Positions 8,707 through 18,320 of a DNA stretch of 61,001 nucleotides are shown in pieces (position 1 is the stretch's first letter; each line of letters starts with the position of its first letter). The notes beneath the pieces were generated by a model that was not told the DNA's origin, ran no database searches, and worked only from the letters and a program-made list of their open reading frames with translations. Origin of the DNA: an uncultured Pseudomonadota bacterium (GTDB taxonomy: Bacteria > Pseudomonadota > Gammaproteobacteria > Methylococcales > Methylomonadaceae); contig CAIPQN010000020.1 of NCBI GenBank assembly GCA_903867225.1, positions 1-61,001 of the forward strand, given 5' to 3'. Made by a program: the position numbers and the translations under genes.

Positions 8707-10176
8707 TCAATCTTCCCAAGTTCTACCATCTCGCGCTAATAACGCATCTGCCGCGTTTGGTCCCCAAGTTCCTGCCGAATAGGCTTTAGGACCATCGCTC
8801 AATTTATCCCAAGCATTTTGAATTGAATCAACCCACGTCCATGCCGCTTCCGTTTCTTCACGACTGATGAAAAGTTTGTTATTTCCGCGCATTGCTTCGA
8901 GCAACAGGCGTTCATAACCACCTGAAGCGCGTGTTTTCTTCTTTACATCAACGAAACTCAAATCAAGTTTGTTTTTTTGAAGTCGAATCGAACCGTTAAT
9001 GCACGGAATTTTGCTCAACATTTCAATTTCTACGCCTTCTTTTGGTTGGAGATAAATCACCAATTTATTGGGCGGCAAATCGTGAAAACTCGCTTTAAAA
9101 ATGTTATGCGGTAATTGTTTGAAAGTAATAATAATTTCGGTACGTTTACGATTCATGCGTTTGCCTGTGCGTAAATAAAACGGTACTCCAGACCAACGCC
9201 AATTATCAATATCAACACGCATTGCAACAAAACTTTCGGTTGAGCTTTCGGTATTTGCGCCTTCTTCTTCTAAATAACCAGGTACTTCTTTACCTTGCAC
9301 ATAACCTTTTGTGTACTGTCCACGCACCGTTTTGGTACTCACGTCCCAATCACTAATTGGACGTAAGGCTTTTAATACTTTAATTTTTTCTTGATGGATA
9401 TTTTTTGCTTCAAGGCTAACAGGCGGTTCCATTGCAATAAAGGTCAAAATTTGCAATAAATGGTTTTGCAGCATATCGCAAAGCTGTCCTGAATGATCAA
9501 AATAATCCCAACGTCCTTCAATTCCCACTTCTTCGGCGACCGTGATTTGAACGTTATCAATCGTATCGTGACTCCAATTGGTGGTGAAAATGGAATTTGC
9601 AAAACGCAACGCGAGCAAATTTAACACCGTTTCTTTACCTAAATAATGATCGATACGGTAAATTTGTTCTTCTTTGAACACCGCTTGAAAAGTGTCGTTA
9701 ATTTCATGCGACGACTGTAAATCATGTCCAATCGGTTTTTCCATGACAAGACGTGATTCTTTGTGAATCAATTTTGTTTTATTCAAACCTGTACAAACGC
9801 TTTTGAATAATGACGGAGGAATCGCAAGGTAATTGACCGTGATTCGATTTTTTTGATCCAGTATTGCGCCCAATTTTTTGAATTCTTGCGGATCGTTGAT
9901 ATTCATTTGCAGATATTCAAATCGAGCAGATAAACGTTGCCACACATCTTCTTCAAAAGCAGTTGGTAAAAATTCCATCAAACTTTTATGAACGATTTCA
10001 ATAAAGCCTGCTTTTGATTCATTCAATCTATCTACGCCAATAATGCGAGTTTGTGGTTCAAGTAATTTCGATTTATCCAGTTGATATAAAGACATCATCA
10101 ATTTGCGGCGAGATAAGTCGCCAAGTGCGCCGTAAATAACTAGGTCGCAAGGTTTATATGTTTTTTCGGTCATCAT
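8707..10176 (-). CDS. zwf: Glucose-6-phosphate 1-dehydrogenase
   Basis: Zwf oxidises glucose 6-phosphate to 6-phosphogluconolactone with NAD(P)+. The N-terminal dinucleotide site GALGDLSRRK lies at residues 16-25, EKPIG at 146-150, and the substrate/catalytic motif RIDHYLGKE at 174-182. The 489-residue length is normal. In C1 bacteria using the ribulose monophosphate cycle it serves the dissimilatory cycle and feeds the Entner-Doudoroff route, for which edd is found at 48468-50288. It is alone here: no pgl or gnd lies beside it. Confidence 0.97.
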   Translation of the reverse strand: MMTEKTYKPCDLVIYGALGDLSRRKLMMSLYQLDKSKLLEPQTRIIGVDRLNESKAGFIEIVHKSLMEFLPTAFEEDVWQRLSARFEYLQMNINDPQEFKKLGAILDQKNRITVNYLAIPPSLFKSVCTGLNKTKLIHKESRLVMEKPIGHDLQSSHEINDTFQAVFKEEQIYRIDHYLGKETVLNLLALRFANSIFTTNWSHDTIDNVQITVAEEVGIEGRWDYFDHSGQLCDMLQNHLLQILTFIAMEPPVSLEAKNIHQEKIKVLKALRPISDWDVSTKTVRGQYTKGYVQGKEVPGYLEEEGANTESSTESFVAMRVDIDNWRWSGVPFYLRTGKRMNRKRTEIIITFKQLPHNIFKASFHDLPPNKLVIYLQPKEGVEIEMLSKIPCINGSIRLQKNKLDLSFVDVKKKTRASGGYERLLLEAMRGNNKLFISREETEAAWTWVDSIQNAWDKLSDGPKAYSAGTWGPNAADALLARDGRTWED

Positions 10177-10298
10177 AATTATTCTAATTTTTAGAGTGGA
10201 AGAAAGAATCGTCTAGCACGCATTCGGCGTGTTATTGCGCGTTATTATCGCAGAATTTACGGGTTGAAACATAGAATGTCTGTTACGTTTTTTTAATT

Positions 10299-12734
10299 TC
10301 ACGATTTATTTAAGCGCAATGAATTCACAATTACCGATACCGAACTCAATGCCATTGCCGCCGATGCAATCATTGGATTCAATCGCCCCGCCGCTGCAAT
10401 CGGAATGGCAATCACGTTGTAACCGAACGCCCAAAACAGGTTTTGTTTAATCACGGTAATTGTTTTTTTGCTGAGTTCAATTCCAGCGGTAACTTTGGAA
10501 ATATCGCCTTGAACAAGCGTCATATCGGCAGATTCAATTGCCACATCGGTTCCTGTGCCAATCGCAAAACCAACATCTGCCGCCGCCAATGCGGGCGCGT
10601 CGTTGATGCCGTCGCCAATCATGCCGACTTTTTTACCTTGCGCTTGATAATCTCGAATGACGGTTAATTTTTGTTCAGGCGTGGCGTTGGCAATCACAGT
10701 TTCAATACCGACTTTTGCGGCGATATAAAGCGCGGTTTTTTCGGTATCACCTGTAACAATTAAGGTTTCAATCCCCTGATTTTTCAACCGTAAAATCGCT
10801 GCCGCTGCGTCAGGTCTTGCCTTATCGGCAATCCCAAAAACTGCCGCTTCTTTGCCATTGATTGCCATAAAAACAGGCGTTTTACCTTGTGAGGCAAAAT
10901 CTCCAGCCGCATTTTGCAAACCATCAATCGAAACGCTTTGTTCAATCAACCACGCTTTGTTGCCTAGCAAGATTTTTTTGCCATCGATTTCGGCTTCAAT
11001 GCCGCGTCCCGTTTCACTTTGAAAATGCGTGCAAGGTTCAAGTTCGATATTTTTTTCAGCGGCATAAAGCACAATCGCTTTGCCTAAAAAATGTTCTGAA
11101 TTGTGTTCGGCAGAAGCGGCTAATTTGATTAAATTCGTTTCACTCAAACGTGAAAGTTTCAACAAATCAGTGACTTTCGGTTTGCCTTCGGTAATCGTGC
11201 CTGTTTTGTCGAACACGATAACGTTGAGTTTCGCGGCGGTTTCTAAACTTTCACCGTTGCGAATATAAATGCCTTCGCGTGCCGCTTGACCTGCACCAAC
11301 CATAATTGCCGCAGGCGTTGCCAATCCTAACGCGCACGGGCAAGCAATCAATAAAACCGTAATTGCGTTGCCGAATGCAAAACTAAACGACGCGCCTGCT
11401 GCGAGCCAGCCGACTAATGTTAATGCCGACAATGCCATCACTGACGGAACAAACACGGCTGAAATTCTGTCAACGTGTTTTTGAATCGGTAATTTTGTCG
11501 ATTGCGCTTGGTCAACCATGTGAACGATTCCCGCCAACACCGTGTCCATGCCGATTGCCGTGACTTGAACGCGCAACGCGCCACTGCCATTTACGCAACC
11601 GCCGATGACTTTGTTGCCGCTATTTTTCACGACGGGCAAACTTTCACCCGTCACCATCGATTCATCAACCGTTGAAACACCGTGAATTACTACGCCGTCG
11701 GTCGGAATTTTTTCACCAGGTCGAACCAAAATAATGTCGTCAATTTCGAGCGCGTCAACGTCCACGATTTCTTCGATTTCGCCGTTAATCCGTGTGGCGG
11801 TTTGCGGTTGTAAATCCACTAATTGCCGAATTGCTTCACCTGCTTTGCCTTTGGCGCGTTCTTCCAAATATCGACCGAGCAAAACAAACGTGATAATTGC
11901 CGCCGCAGCTTCAAAATACAAATGTCCGCTACGTCGAAAAAATGCGGGCAAGCTGTAACCATAAGCCGAGCCTACACCTAACGCGATGAGTGAATCCATG
12001 TTTGCCGCGCGTTGCCTAGCTAACCGCCATGCTTTCGCGAAAAATGGAAATCCCGCCCAAAACACAACAGGAGTGGTTAACGTAAGTTGCATCCAATGTA
12101 ATTTTCGCGACGTGACCATTGCCATTCCCGCAAGAATCACGGGCATGCTTAAAATTGCTGACCATACAAAACGATTTCGCGCCGTTGCAACGCGATTTTG
12201 TTCTTTTTCAATGAGTTTTTTACGTTGTGAAAGCGTGTCCATCGGATACGTTTGATAGCCGATTTGCGTAATCAATTTATTCACATCGTCTTTCGTCAAT
12301 TGCCCTTGGACATTCAAAGTCGATGTACTGAAATTAACACTCGCGGTTTTCACCCGTTCGTCACGCTTCAAAACCATCTCAATCAACAAAGCGCACGACG
12401 CGCAACTCATGCCTTCAACCGCTAAATCGATGTCTTGAAGTTTGCCTTCAAAATGTTTCTTTTCGTGATGCGGCAACGTTAAACTTTTATGCGCGATATT
12501 GCCTAAAACCGCCTCGAGCAAAATCAGCAAATTTTTCTTCGGCAAACCAGCGGGATCGAATTCAATCACTACCGAACCGATTTCCCAGACCGTTTTCACG
12601 CGCTTAATTTCGGGGCGTTTTTTTAAAATGATTTCAAAAATATACGCGCGTTCTTGGTCGTTTTTGAGAATTGGCGACACAATCCGAATGCGTCGTGCGA
12701 GTTGATGAACTATTTGAAAATTTTTTTGAGTCAC
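10299..12734 (-). CDS. copA: P1B-type copper-transporting ATPase
   Basis: The 811-residue protein contains an HMA metal-binding domain with GMSCASC (Cys111/Cys114), the actuator TGES (362-365), the transmembrane CPC ligand pair (Cys465, Cys467), the phosphorylated Asp509 in DKTGTITEG, and the hinge [10 protein letters not shown]. The CPC motif indicates monovalent copper (or silver) transport. Before the HMA domain, residues 1-75 look like a second HMA-like fold without its cysteines. It follows by 12 bp a gene for an HMA-like protein with which it probably forms an operon. Export to periplasm versus supply of copper enzymes cannot be told apart. Confidence 0.93.
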   Translation of the reverse strand: MTQKNFQIVHQLARRIRIVSPILKNDQERAYIFEIILKKRPEIKRVKTVWEIGSVVIEFDPAGLPKKNLLILLEAVLGNIAHKSLTLPHHEKKHFEGKLQDIDLAVEGMSCASCALLIEMVLKRDERVKTASVNFSTSTLNVQGQLTKDDVNKLITQIGYQTYPMDTLSQRKKLIEKEQNRVATARNRFVWSAILSMPVILAGMAMVTSRKLHWMQLTLTTPVVFWAGFPFFAKAWRLARQRAANMDSLIALGVGSAYGYSLPAFFRRSGHLYFEAAAAIITFVLLGRYLEERAKGKAGEAIRQLVDLQPQTATRINGEIEEIVDVDALEIDDIILVRPGEKIPTDGVVIHGVSTVDESMVTGESLPVVKNSGNKVIGGCVNGSGALRVQVTAIGMDTVLAGIVHMVDQAQSTKLPIQKHVDRISAVFVPSVMALSALTLVGWLAAGASFSFAFGNAITVLLIACPCALGLATPAAIMVGAGQAAREGIYIRNGESLETAAKLNVIVFDKTGTITEGKPKVTDLLKLSRLSETNLIKLAASAEHNSEHFLGKAIVLYAAEKNIELEPCTHFQSETGRGIEAEIDGKKILLGNKAWLIEQSVSIDGLQNAAGDFASQGKTPVFMAINGKEAAVFGIADKARPDAAAAILRLKNQGIETLIVTGDTEKTALYIAAKVGIETVIANATPEQKLTVIRDYQAQGKKVGMIGDGINDAPALAAADVGFAIGTGTDVAIESADMTLVQGDISKVTAGIELSKKTITVIKQNLFWAFGYNVIAIPIAAAGRLNPMIASAAMALSSVSVIVNSLRLNKS

Positions 12735-12746
12735 GGGAATTTACCT

Positions 12747-13367
12747 TTATTTCGACTTACGCGAACGAATTAACAAAAAGAACATATAAAACGTAGCGAG
12801 CCATTCATAACGGAATTTAAACGGATTCAACAGCCACAATTTTGTAATGTGATCCCAATGCAAACGAATCAAAAACAACACCAAAATATCATTCAAAAAA
12901 TCAATAATCGCTTTTTCAGGGTCTTTAATTAGTGCATTAGGTTTTTTTATTGCTAATTTTGTAATAATTTTTGCGGCGTGTAAGGTTTCTTTAGCTTCAA
13001 TTGTTTTCGTTTTAAACCAGCGCGTCACGGCAAATTTATCGGCTTTTTCACTCACTTTCGCTGTGAATTTGCCCATTGCAGTGGGCTTTTTTTCAGCTTG
13101 AACAATTAATGCACCAGATTTTTCTAATTCGGCAAATAGTTCAAATAACTGTTTTACCAACTGTGTGAAATCACATACCGTTTCTTGAAATCGAATCGAA
13201 ACTTTGCCTTGTCGCGCATAAAAATTAACACGATAAACGCCGTCAATCGCTTTAATTTTTGCAGCGACATTTTCAGCCACGTCTTTTTTGCATAATTCCG
13301 TGGGCAATTGAAATCGAACGTGACCTTCGGCACGGTGACGTAACACACATTGTTTTTGAATGGACAT
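12747..13367 (-). CDS. HMA-like domain protein of the copper ATPase cluster
   Basis: A 206-residue protein whose first 80 residues (RHRAEGHVRFQLP, IDGVYRVNFYARQGKVSIRF) resemble the cysteine-free HMA-like fold also seen at the start of the adjacent ATPase ([12 protein letters not shown]). The middle is basic, and the end NPFKFRYEWLATFYMFFLLI forms a likely single membrane anchor followed by a short basic tail. No metal-binding cysteine pair is present. It sits 12 bp upstream of copA on the same strand, so a role as an accessory subunit or regulator of the pump is plausible but unproven. Confidence 0.7.
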   Translation of the reverse strand: MSIQKQCVLRHRAEGHVRFQLPTELCKKDVAENVAAKIKAIDGVYRVNFYARQGKVSIRFQETVCDFTQLVKQLFELFAELEKSGALIVQAEKKPTAMGKFTAKVSEKADKFAVTRWFKTKTIEAKETLHAAKIITKLAIKKPNALIKDPEKAIIDFLNDILVLFLIRLHWDHITKLWLLNPFKFRYEWLATFYMFFLLIRSRKSK

Positions 13368-13384
13368 AAAAGCTCAAAGAAATC

Positions 13385-13433
13385 ATTTGAAAAACAAAAC
13401 GGGTTTTTCTGGCTGAATGCTAGAAAAACCCGT
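13385..13433 (-). terminator. Rho-independent terminator upstream of the HMA-like/copA pair
   Basis: ACGGGTTTTTCT (13399-13410) pairs perfectly with AGAAAAACCCGT (13422-13433). On the minus strand the hairpin is followed by a T-rich run (TTTGTTTTTC). It would end the transcript of the three small genes at 13456-14163 or attenuate read-through into the HMA-like gene and copA. Confidence 0.8.
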
Positions 13434-13455
13434 TAATAATTCGGACATGAAAAAC

Positions 13456-13761
13456 TTAATTTTCTTTAGTTTCAGCAACTAAATCTTCTAAGTTTTCTTT
13501 TTGTTGTAAGACGAAATCTTTACCTGCATCAACAACTTTGGTGGTGCTGGCGATAATATCTTTGCGGTATTTGTGAATCAAAAAACCACTGATTAAACCT
13601 AATCCAAATACCACGATAGGATTTTTTACGGCGATACTCATAACTTTACTCCCACTATAAACAACGGCTGAGGCGATAGAGCCTTTAAAAATTTCTTTCG
13701 ACATCGAATCACCATTATGTTGCACGGTGTTGTGTACTTGTTTTACGGTTTTGCTTCCCAT
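13456..13761 (-). CDS. Small membrane-anchored hypothetical protein
   Basis: I start this 101-residue protein at the ATG at 13761, which has a good GAGGTG ribosome site 6 bp upstream. The N-terminal half is polar; residues about 44-64 (SIAVKNPIVVFGLGLISGFLIHKY) form one hydrophobic helix; the C-terminal 35 residues are charged and probably coiled coil (FVLQQKENLEDLVAETKEN), giving a YtxH-like layout. It is encoded 14 bp after the Cys-rich peptide gene on the same strand and belongs to the cluster upstream of copA. No function is known to me. Confidence 0.65.
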   Translation of the reverse strand: MGSKTVKQVHNTVQHNGDSMSKEIFKGSIASAVVYSGSKVMSIAVKNPIVVFGLGLISGFLIHKYRKDIIASTTKVVDAGKDFVLQQKENLEDLVAETKEN

Positions 13762-13775
13762 AATCACACCTCGAA

Positions 13776-13934
13776 TTATTCGACTAAAATCTGATCTTCA
13801 TTCAACATTTGATAAATGCCTTTGCATCCTTCGCAACAAAAATCTTTTTTCTCGCCCGTTTTTAATTTTAAGCAAAATCCTGAAACTTCAACAGTTAACC
13901 CACATAAATCGCAGGCTTTTTTTTCTTCGTTCAT
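13776..13934 (-). CDS. Cys-rich 52-residue metal-binding peptide (PF12156-like)
   Basis: This gene is short but clear. The product starts MNEEKKACDLCGL and continues to FCCEGCKGIYQML, giving ligands Cys8, Cys11 and Cys33, Cys34, Cys37. The arrangement matches the putative metal-binding domain normally fused to the N-terminus of some cation-transport ATPases (CxxCGL then FCCxGC). Here it is a free-standing protein in the same gene cluster as a copper ATPase. A metallochaperone or metal sensor for the pump is the natural inference. Nearby genes on the same strand flank it on both sides. Confidence 0.8.
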   Translation of the reverse strand: MNEEKKACDLCGLTVEVSGFCLKLKTGEKKDFCCEGCKGIYQMLNEDQILVE

Positions 13935-13995
13935 TTCGAAATCCGTAATCGATTAACCCAATCACATAGTAGCAAAACTAAAGGGTTGTCACAAT

Positions 13996-14163
13996 TCACG
14001 AATGAACTGCTTTATTCGAGGCTTTCATTAAGGCAATGCGTAACGCGCCTGTTAAACTCGCGCCTAATCCCATTCGCATCGCAACTGCGGGAAAAATAAT
14101 CATTGAAGTAACCGCTAAACCTGCGCCAAGTAATAATGCAGCGTTGTTATTTTTTGAAGCCAT
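13996..14163 (-). CDS. Small hydrophobic hypothetical protein
   Basis: A 55-residue peptide starting MASKNNNAALLLGAG, preceded by GAGG eight bases upstream. One hydrophobic segment (AALLLGAGLAVTSMIIFPAVAM) is followed by a glycine-rich and then amphipathic tail. The in-frame extension upstream to 14250 is rejected because the ribosome site favours 14163. It is the first gene of the minus-strand cluster leading to the Cys-rich peptide and probably shares its promoter. No family recognised. Confidence 0.55.
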   Translation of the reverse strand: MASKNNNAALLLGAGLAVTSMIIFPAVAMRMGLGASLTGALRIALMKASNKAVHS

Positions 14164-14346
14164 GATAAAAACCTCGAATAAAATGAATATTAACAGAATC
14201 TTTATTTTTATTGCACACTGTATGCCAAAAAATAATTTGTTAAATTTCAAAATGTTAATAGGATTTGTTGTGATAAAATTTAAAAAACTGCGTGATATGC
14301 CGCAGTGTTATTCAGTCATTTACCTTATTTTTAGTTTTGGAAACTT

Positions 14347-15444
14347 ATGAACAACACATTTTGTCGTTATTTTTATTACGCTTTAACTATTACAGCTGCA
14401 TTGAATTTAACCTCTTGCAGCACAACCCCAGAACGTGAAATTACTACCCTCCAAAAACCAAAAGAAATTTCACCACTTATTCCAATCGAACCACTGCCTG
14501 TTATCAAACCAACATTACCTCAAGCAGTAACAACACCACTTTCAATTACTCAAAATGTTAGAAATTTTGTGCAAAAAATGGTTTCAAAGCATCATTTTAA
14601 CGAACAAGATTTAACGCAATTATTGCAATCGGCTGTGATTAAAGAAGACATTTTGAAGCGCATTGCTTCGCCATCGGAAGGTTTACCGTGGCACAAATAT
14701 CGAAAAATTTTTATGACGCAATCACGCATTGAAAGTGGCGTAAAGTTTTGGCGTGAAAATGCCGCAGCTTTGGCGAGTGTTTCTGAACAAACAGGCGTTG
14801 CACCTGAAATTATTGTGGCGATTATCGGTGTGGAAACGGGCTACGGTAAAAATATGGGCAATCATCGCGTTCTCGATGCGTTGGCAACACTGGCTTTTGC
14901 CTATCCGCCGCGAAGTCCATTTTTTACGGGTGAACTCGAAAATTTTTTATTATTGTGCCGTGAAGAAAATATGAATCCGCGTGAACCATTCGGTTCTTAC
15001 GCAGGTGCAATGGGTTATCCGCAATTTATGCCGAGTAGTTTTCGAGCATTAGCGAAAGATTTTGAACACGACGGACATCGTGATATTTGGAAAAATCCAC
15101 GCGATGCGATTGCGAGCGTGGCGAATTATTTTGAAAAAAATGGCTGGCAACGCGGACAAGGTGTAGCAATTCGGGCTACAGCCATTGGCAATCAATACAA
15201 GTCCATTTTAAACAAAGATTTAAAACCAAATTCAACATTGGCTGAATTAGCTCGTGTGAATGTCAGCGCGGTTGAAAATGTGTCGGCAAATGCGAATGTT
15301 AAATTGGTCGCGCTAGAACAGTTAGACGGTGATGAATTATGGCTTGGATTAACGAATTTTTACGTCATTACCCGCTACAATCACAGTCCGTTATATGCGA
15401 TGGCGGCGTATCAATTAAGCCAAGAAATAAAGCAACGGCGATAA
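14347..15444 (+). CDS. mltB: Membrane-bound lytic murein transglycosylase B
   Basis: MltB cleaves peptidoglycan glycan strands with formation of anhydromuramic ends. The N-terminus is a lipoprotein signal with lipobox LTSC (Cys24), so the enzyme is attached to the outer membrane. Catalytic Glu163 lies in VETGYGKN, followed by GSYAGAMGYPQFMPSSF and ANYFEKNGWQRG, all hallmarks of the SLT family 3 fold. The linker after the lipobox is proline-rich. 365 residues is a normal size. It stands alone on the plus strand, divergent from the small metal-related genes. Confidence 0.95.
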   Translation: MNNTFCRYFYYALTITAALNLTSCSTTPEREITTLQKPKEISPLIPIEPLPVIKPTLPQAVTTPLSITQNVRNFVQKMVSKHHFNEQDLTQLLQSAVIKEDILKRIASPSEGLPWHKYRKIFMTQSRIESGVKFWRENAAALASVSEQTGVAPEIIVAIIGVETGYGKNMGNHRVLDALATLAFAYPPRSPFFTGELENFLLLCREENMNPREPFGSYAGAMGYPQFMPSSFRALAKDFEHDGHRDIWKNPRDAIASVANYFEKNGWQRGQGVAIRATAIGNQYKSILNKDLKPNSTLAELARVNVSAVENVSANANVKLVALEQLDGDELWLGLTNFYVITRYNHSPLYAMAAYQLSQEIKQRR

Positions 15445-15528
15445 CTTTGGTATCATAGACGCGACTCGATGATGTTTGCGTGTCGATGTTTTCATAATAA
15501 TAATTTTTAATACTTTAGGAGCGTTACC

Positions 15529-15975
15529 ATGAAAAAAATCACAACTCCATTTGCTGCTGCAATGGGCGCAGCGTTAATTTCTAGTTTTGCTGCAACCGCT
15601 GTGAACGCCGAAGCAAATCCATTTGGTGCAACTGAATTATCATCAGGTTATATGCAAATTGCTGCTGCCGAAATGGCGTGTGGTGCGGGCATGAATATGG
15701 AAAAACCCAAAACTGCTGAAGGCGCATGCGCTGGTAAAAAATCAGCAGCTGGTGCAAAAACTCCAGAAGGAAAATGTGGCGACATGATGGACGGTGACAA
15801 AATGAAAAAAGGCATGGAATCAGCGTGTGGCGCGATGATGAAAGGTAAAGAAGGCGCGTGTGGTGAAATGCACGGCGAAATGAAAGGTAAAGAAGGCGCG
15901 TGTGGTGCAGCACAATCAAGCGGTAAAGCAGTAGACAATTCACCACTTTATGACGTACATCCCTCTAAAAAATAA
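15529..15975 (+). CDS. HvfA-like Cys-repeat peptide, candidate RiPP metallophore precursor
   Basis: The 148-residue product has a Sec signal peptide (cleavage near AVNA, residue 27), then NPFGATELSSGYMQIA, and a Gly/Lys/Met-rich region with six single cysteines at 51, 67, 83, 100, 111 and 125, mostly in EGACG- or EGKCG-like units. An NPF...LSSGYM segment followed by EGKCG repeats is the layout of HvfA-type precursors whose cysteines are converted to oxazolone/thioamide copper ligands by an MNIO (DUF692) enzyme. No such enzyme or partner is encoded nearby. Methionines (MMKGK, MHGEM) could also bind copper. A ribosome site AGGAG lies just upstream and a terminator downstream. Confidence 0.65.
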   Translation: MKKITTPFAAAMGAALISSFAATAVNAEANPFGATELSSGYMQIAAAEMACGAGMNMEKPKTAEGACAGKKSAAGAKTPEGKCGDMMDGDKMKKGMESACGAMMKGKEGACGEMHGEMKGKEGACGAAQSSGKAVDNSPLYDVHPSKK

Positions 15976-16031
15976 TTGGGGAATTTAAAACCTCAAAGCC
16001 CAAATACTCAGTATTTTGCGGTGTGAATATC

Positions 16032-16070
16032 AAAGGCTTTGCTTTTTAACATTGGCAAAGCCTTTTTGCC
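16032..16070 (+). terminator. Rho-independent terminator after the Cys-repeat peptide gene
   Basis: AAAGGCTTTGC (16032-16042) pairs with GCAAAGCCTTT (16055-16065), an 11-bp perfect stem with a 12-nt loop, ending in T-rich sequence. The peptide gene is therefore probably monocistronic. Confidence 0.85.
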
Positions 16071-16161
16071 TTTTTAGTTTTTAACTCGTTACAATTTAAC
16101 GTGCCTTTCACATTTGCCTGTTAATCTGCCTTACGAAACAAATTATTCTTGGAAATCAAAT

Positions 16162-16707
16162 ATGAAAACAAAAAAAATAGACTTTATTCTTTCGGCTGAC
16201 ATTGTTGCGAATGCGACAGATGGGCTTTTACTGGGCGATTTTAATGCTTGGCAGGAAGCGGCTGGTATTCCTTTGAAGAAGAAAAAAGATGGTTCATTCA
16301 AAACAACAGTGGAATTAGAAGCGGGAAAAACATACGAATACCGTTATTTATTAAATGATGGTCGTTGGGTCAATGATGAACGCTCAAGTCAAAATGCTTA
16401 TGCTCAAGATTATCACGTTGAAAATTGCGTGATTCACGTCCCAGCAGAAGTCACAAAACCAGATGATTTGACTAAAATTGAAGGCGTAGGCAAAAAAATT
16501 GCTGAATTATTAGTCGCTGAAAACATTACGACATTTAACGAATTAGCTGAAACGAATGTTAAAAAACTTCGCGCTATTCTCGATGCTGCGGGTAATCGTT
16601 TCAAAATATACGATCCTGCGTCGTGGTCAAAACAAGCAAAATTAGCGGCAAATAATAAATGGGACGCGCTTAAAGCGTTACAAAAAGAATTGAAAAGCAA
16701 CAAGTAA
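16162..16707 (+). CDS. CBM48/E-set domain fused to a helix-hairpin-helix domain
   Basis: Using the ATG at 16162 (after GGAAA) the product has 181 residues. Residues 1-93 resemble the glycogen-binding CBM48 / isoamylase N-terminal beta-sandwich (GLLLGDFNAWQ, YEYRYLLNDGRWVND). Residues about 100-160 (LTKIEGVGKKIAELLVAENI, FNELAETNVKKLRAIL) form tandem helix-hairpin-helix motifs of the kind that bind nucleic acid or mediate protein contacts. The combination is found in several bacterial hypothetical proteins but has no assigned role. It converges with nadB. Confidence 0.75.
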   Translation: MKTKKIDFILSADIVANATDGLLLGDFNAWQEAAGIPLKKKKDGSFKTTVELEAGKTYEYRYLLNDGRWVNDERSSQNAYAQDYHVENCVIHVPAEVTKPDDLTKIEGVGKKIAELLVAENITTFNELAETNVKKLRAILDAAGNRFKIYDPASWSKQAKLAANNKWDALKALQKELKSNK

Positions 16708-16711
16708 TTAC

Positions 16712-18313
16712 TCAAGAATTCACAAAATTATCGGGTGTTAATACAGTATTTTGCGCGGGTTGTGACGTATCGAGATTGGGATAATCCAACGTGTAATGCA
16801 AGCCGCGACTTTCTTTGCGTTGTTGAGCGCAACGAATAATTAATTCCGCGACAATGACTAAATTTCGTAATTCCAACAAATCGCTGGTGACACGAAAATG
16901 GGCGTAATACTCCGCGATTTCTTTTTTAAGTAATTCGACACGATTCATAGCGCGATGCAAGCGTTTGTCCGTGCGAACAATGCCGACGTAATCCCACATA
17001 AAATGTCGCAATTCGTTCCAATTATGAGAAACAACGACTTCTTCATCGGAATCACTCACTTGCGATTCGTCCCATGCTGGCAAATTTTTCGGCATAGTGA
17101 GCAATGGTAATTTTTGCTTAATATCTTCACTGGCTCGCGTCGCAAAAACTAAACATTCCAACAATGAATTACTCGCCATTCGATTCGCACCGTGTAATCC
17201 AGTGCAAGCGACTTCACCCACCGCGTACAAATTTTCAATATCCGTTCGCGCAAAACTATCAGTCAACACACCGCCGCAAGTGTAATGTGCGGCTGGAACG
17301 ACTGGAATCGGTTGTTGTGTAATATCAATATCGAAAGCCAAACATTGCTGATAAATGTTCGGAAAATGTTCACGAATAAACGGCGCAGGTTTGTGGCTGA
17401 TGTCTAAATACACACATTCGAGTCCTCGTTTTTTCATTTCGTGATCAATCGCTCGCGCCACAATATCACGCGGAGCTAATTCGCCTCGTTCATCGAAATT
17501 CTGCATAAATGTAGAACCGTCAGGCAAAATCAAACGTCCGCCTTCACCGCGTACGGCTTCACTAATCAAAAACGAATGTCCCGCAGGATGATAAAGACAC
17601 GTTGGATGAAATTGCATGAATTCTAAATTACTGACGCGACAACCCGCTCGCCACGCGACAGCCATGCCATCACCCGTCGAACTTTGTGGATTTGTGCTGT
17701 ACAAATACGCTTTACTCGCGCCACCACTTGCTAAAACGATGATTTTTGCGGCAAACGTTTCAACTTTTTGCTGCTGACTATTAAAAACATACGCGCCAAC
17801 ACAACGATTATTTTCGGTAATTAAATCGATGATATTGTGATTTTCAAATAGTTCGATGTTGACATTTTCTTGAGCGCGTTCAATAAGTGATAACGACACC
17901 GCTTTGCCTGTCGCGTCAGCCGTATGAACGACACGTCGATGAGAATGTCCGCCTTCGCGGTTTAAATGAAGTTTAGTTTCACCTGAAAGCGTTTGTTCTT
18001 CGGTGAACATTACGCCTTGTTCGCGTAACCAATCAATGGATTCTTTACCATGATTGACGGTCAATTTTACGATTTCTTCATCGCATAACCCCGCACCTGA
18101 ATCGAGTGTGTCATTCAAATGTGATTCGAGTGAATCATCAGCATCGAACACCGCCGAAATTCCCCCTTGCGCGTAATAAGTGCTGCCAGCGGTCAAGGCA
18201 AATTTAGATAAAACAGCAACGCGAGTTTTGGTACCAGCAAGTTTCAAAGCCAACGTCAAACCCGCGCCACCGCTGCCGATAATTAAAACATCAAAACTAA
18301 ATTCGCCTTTCAC
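16712..18313 (-). CDS. nadB: L-aspartate oxidase
   Basis: NadB oxidises L-aspartate to iminoaspartate, the first step of NAD synthesis. The FAD-binding motif [16 protein letters not shown] is at the N-terminus, [12 protein letters not shown] follows, and [14 protein letters not shown] plus [10 protein letters not shown] are the succinate-dehydrogenase-like active-site motifs. I take the GTG at 18313, seven bases after the accA stop; an ATG at 18346 would overlap accA and add 11 unlikely residues. No nadA or nadC is adjacent. Confidence 0.94.
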   Translation of the reverse strand: MKGEFSFDVLIIGSGGAGLTLALKLAGTKTRVAVLSKFALTAGSTYYAQGGISAVFDADDSLESHLNDTLDSGAGLCDEEIVKLTVNHGKESIDWLREQGVMFTEEQTLSGETKLHLNREGGHSHRRVVHTADATGKAVSLSLIERAQENVNIELFENHNIIDLITENNRCVGAYVFNSQQQKVETFAAKIIVLASGGASKAYLYSTNPQSSTGDGMAVAWRAGCRVSNLEFMQFHPTCLYHPAGHSFLISEAVRGEGGRLILPDGSTFMQNFDERGELAPRDIVARAIDHEMKKRGLECVYLDISHKPAPFIREHFPNIYQQCLAFDIDITQQPIPVVPAAHYTCGGVLTDSFARTDIENLYAVGEVACTGLHGANRMASNSLLECLVFATRASEDIKQKLPLLTMPKNLPAWDESQVSDSDEEVVVSHNWNELRHFMWDYVGIVRTDKRLHRAMNRVELLKKEIAEYYAHFRVTSDLLELRNLVIVAELIIRCAQQRKESRGLHYTLDYPNLDTSQPAQNTVLTPDNFVNS

Positions 18314-18320
18314 ATTGCGC

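Noticed and set aside
15581-15946. Minus-strand frames of 96-121 codons opposite the Cys-repeat peptide
   Set aside because: The plus-strand product has a signal peptide, ribosome site and terminator; the antisense frames reflect low-complexity sequence.
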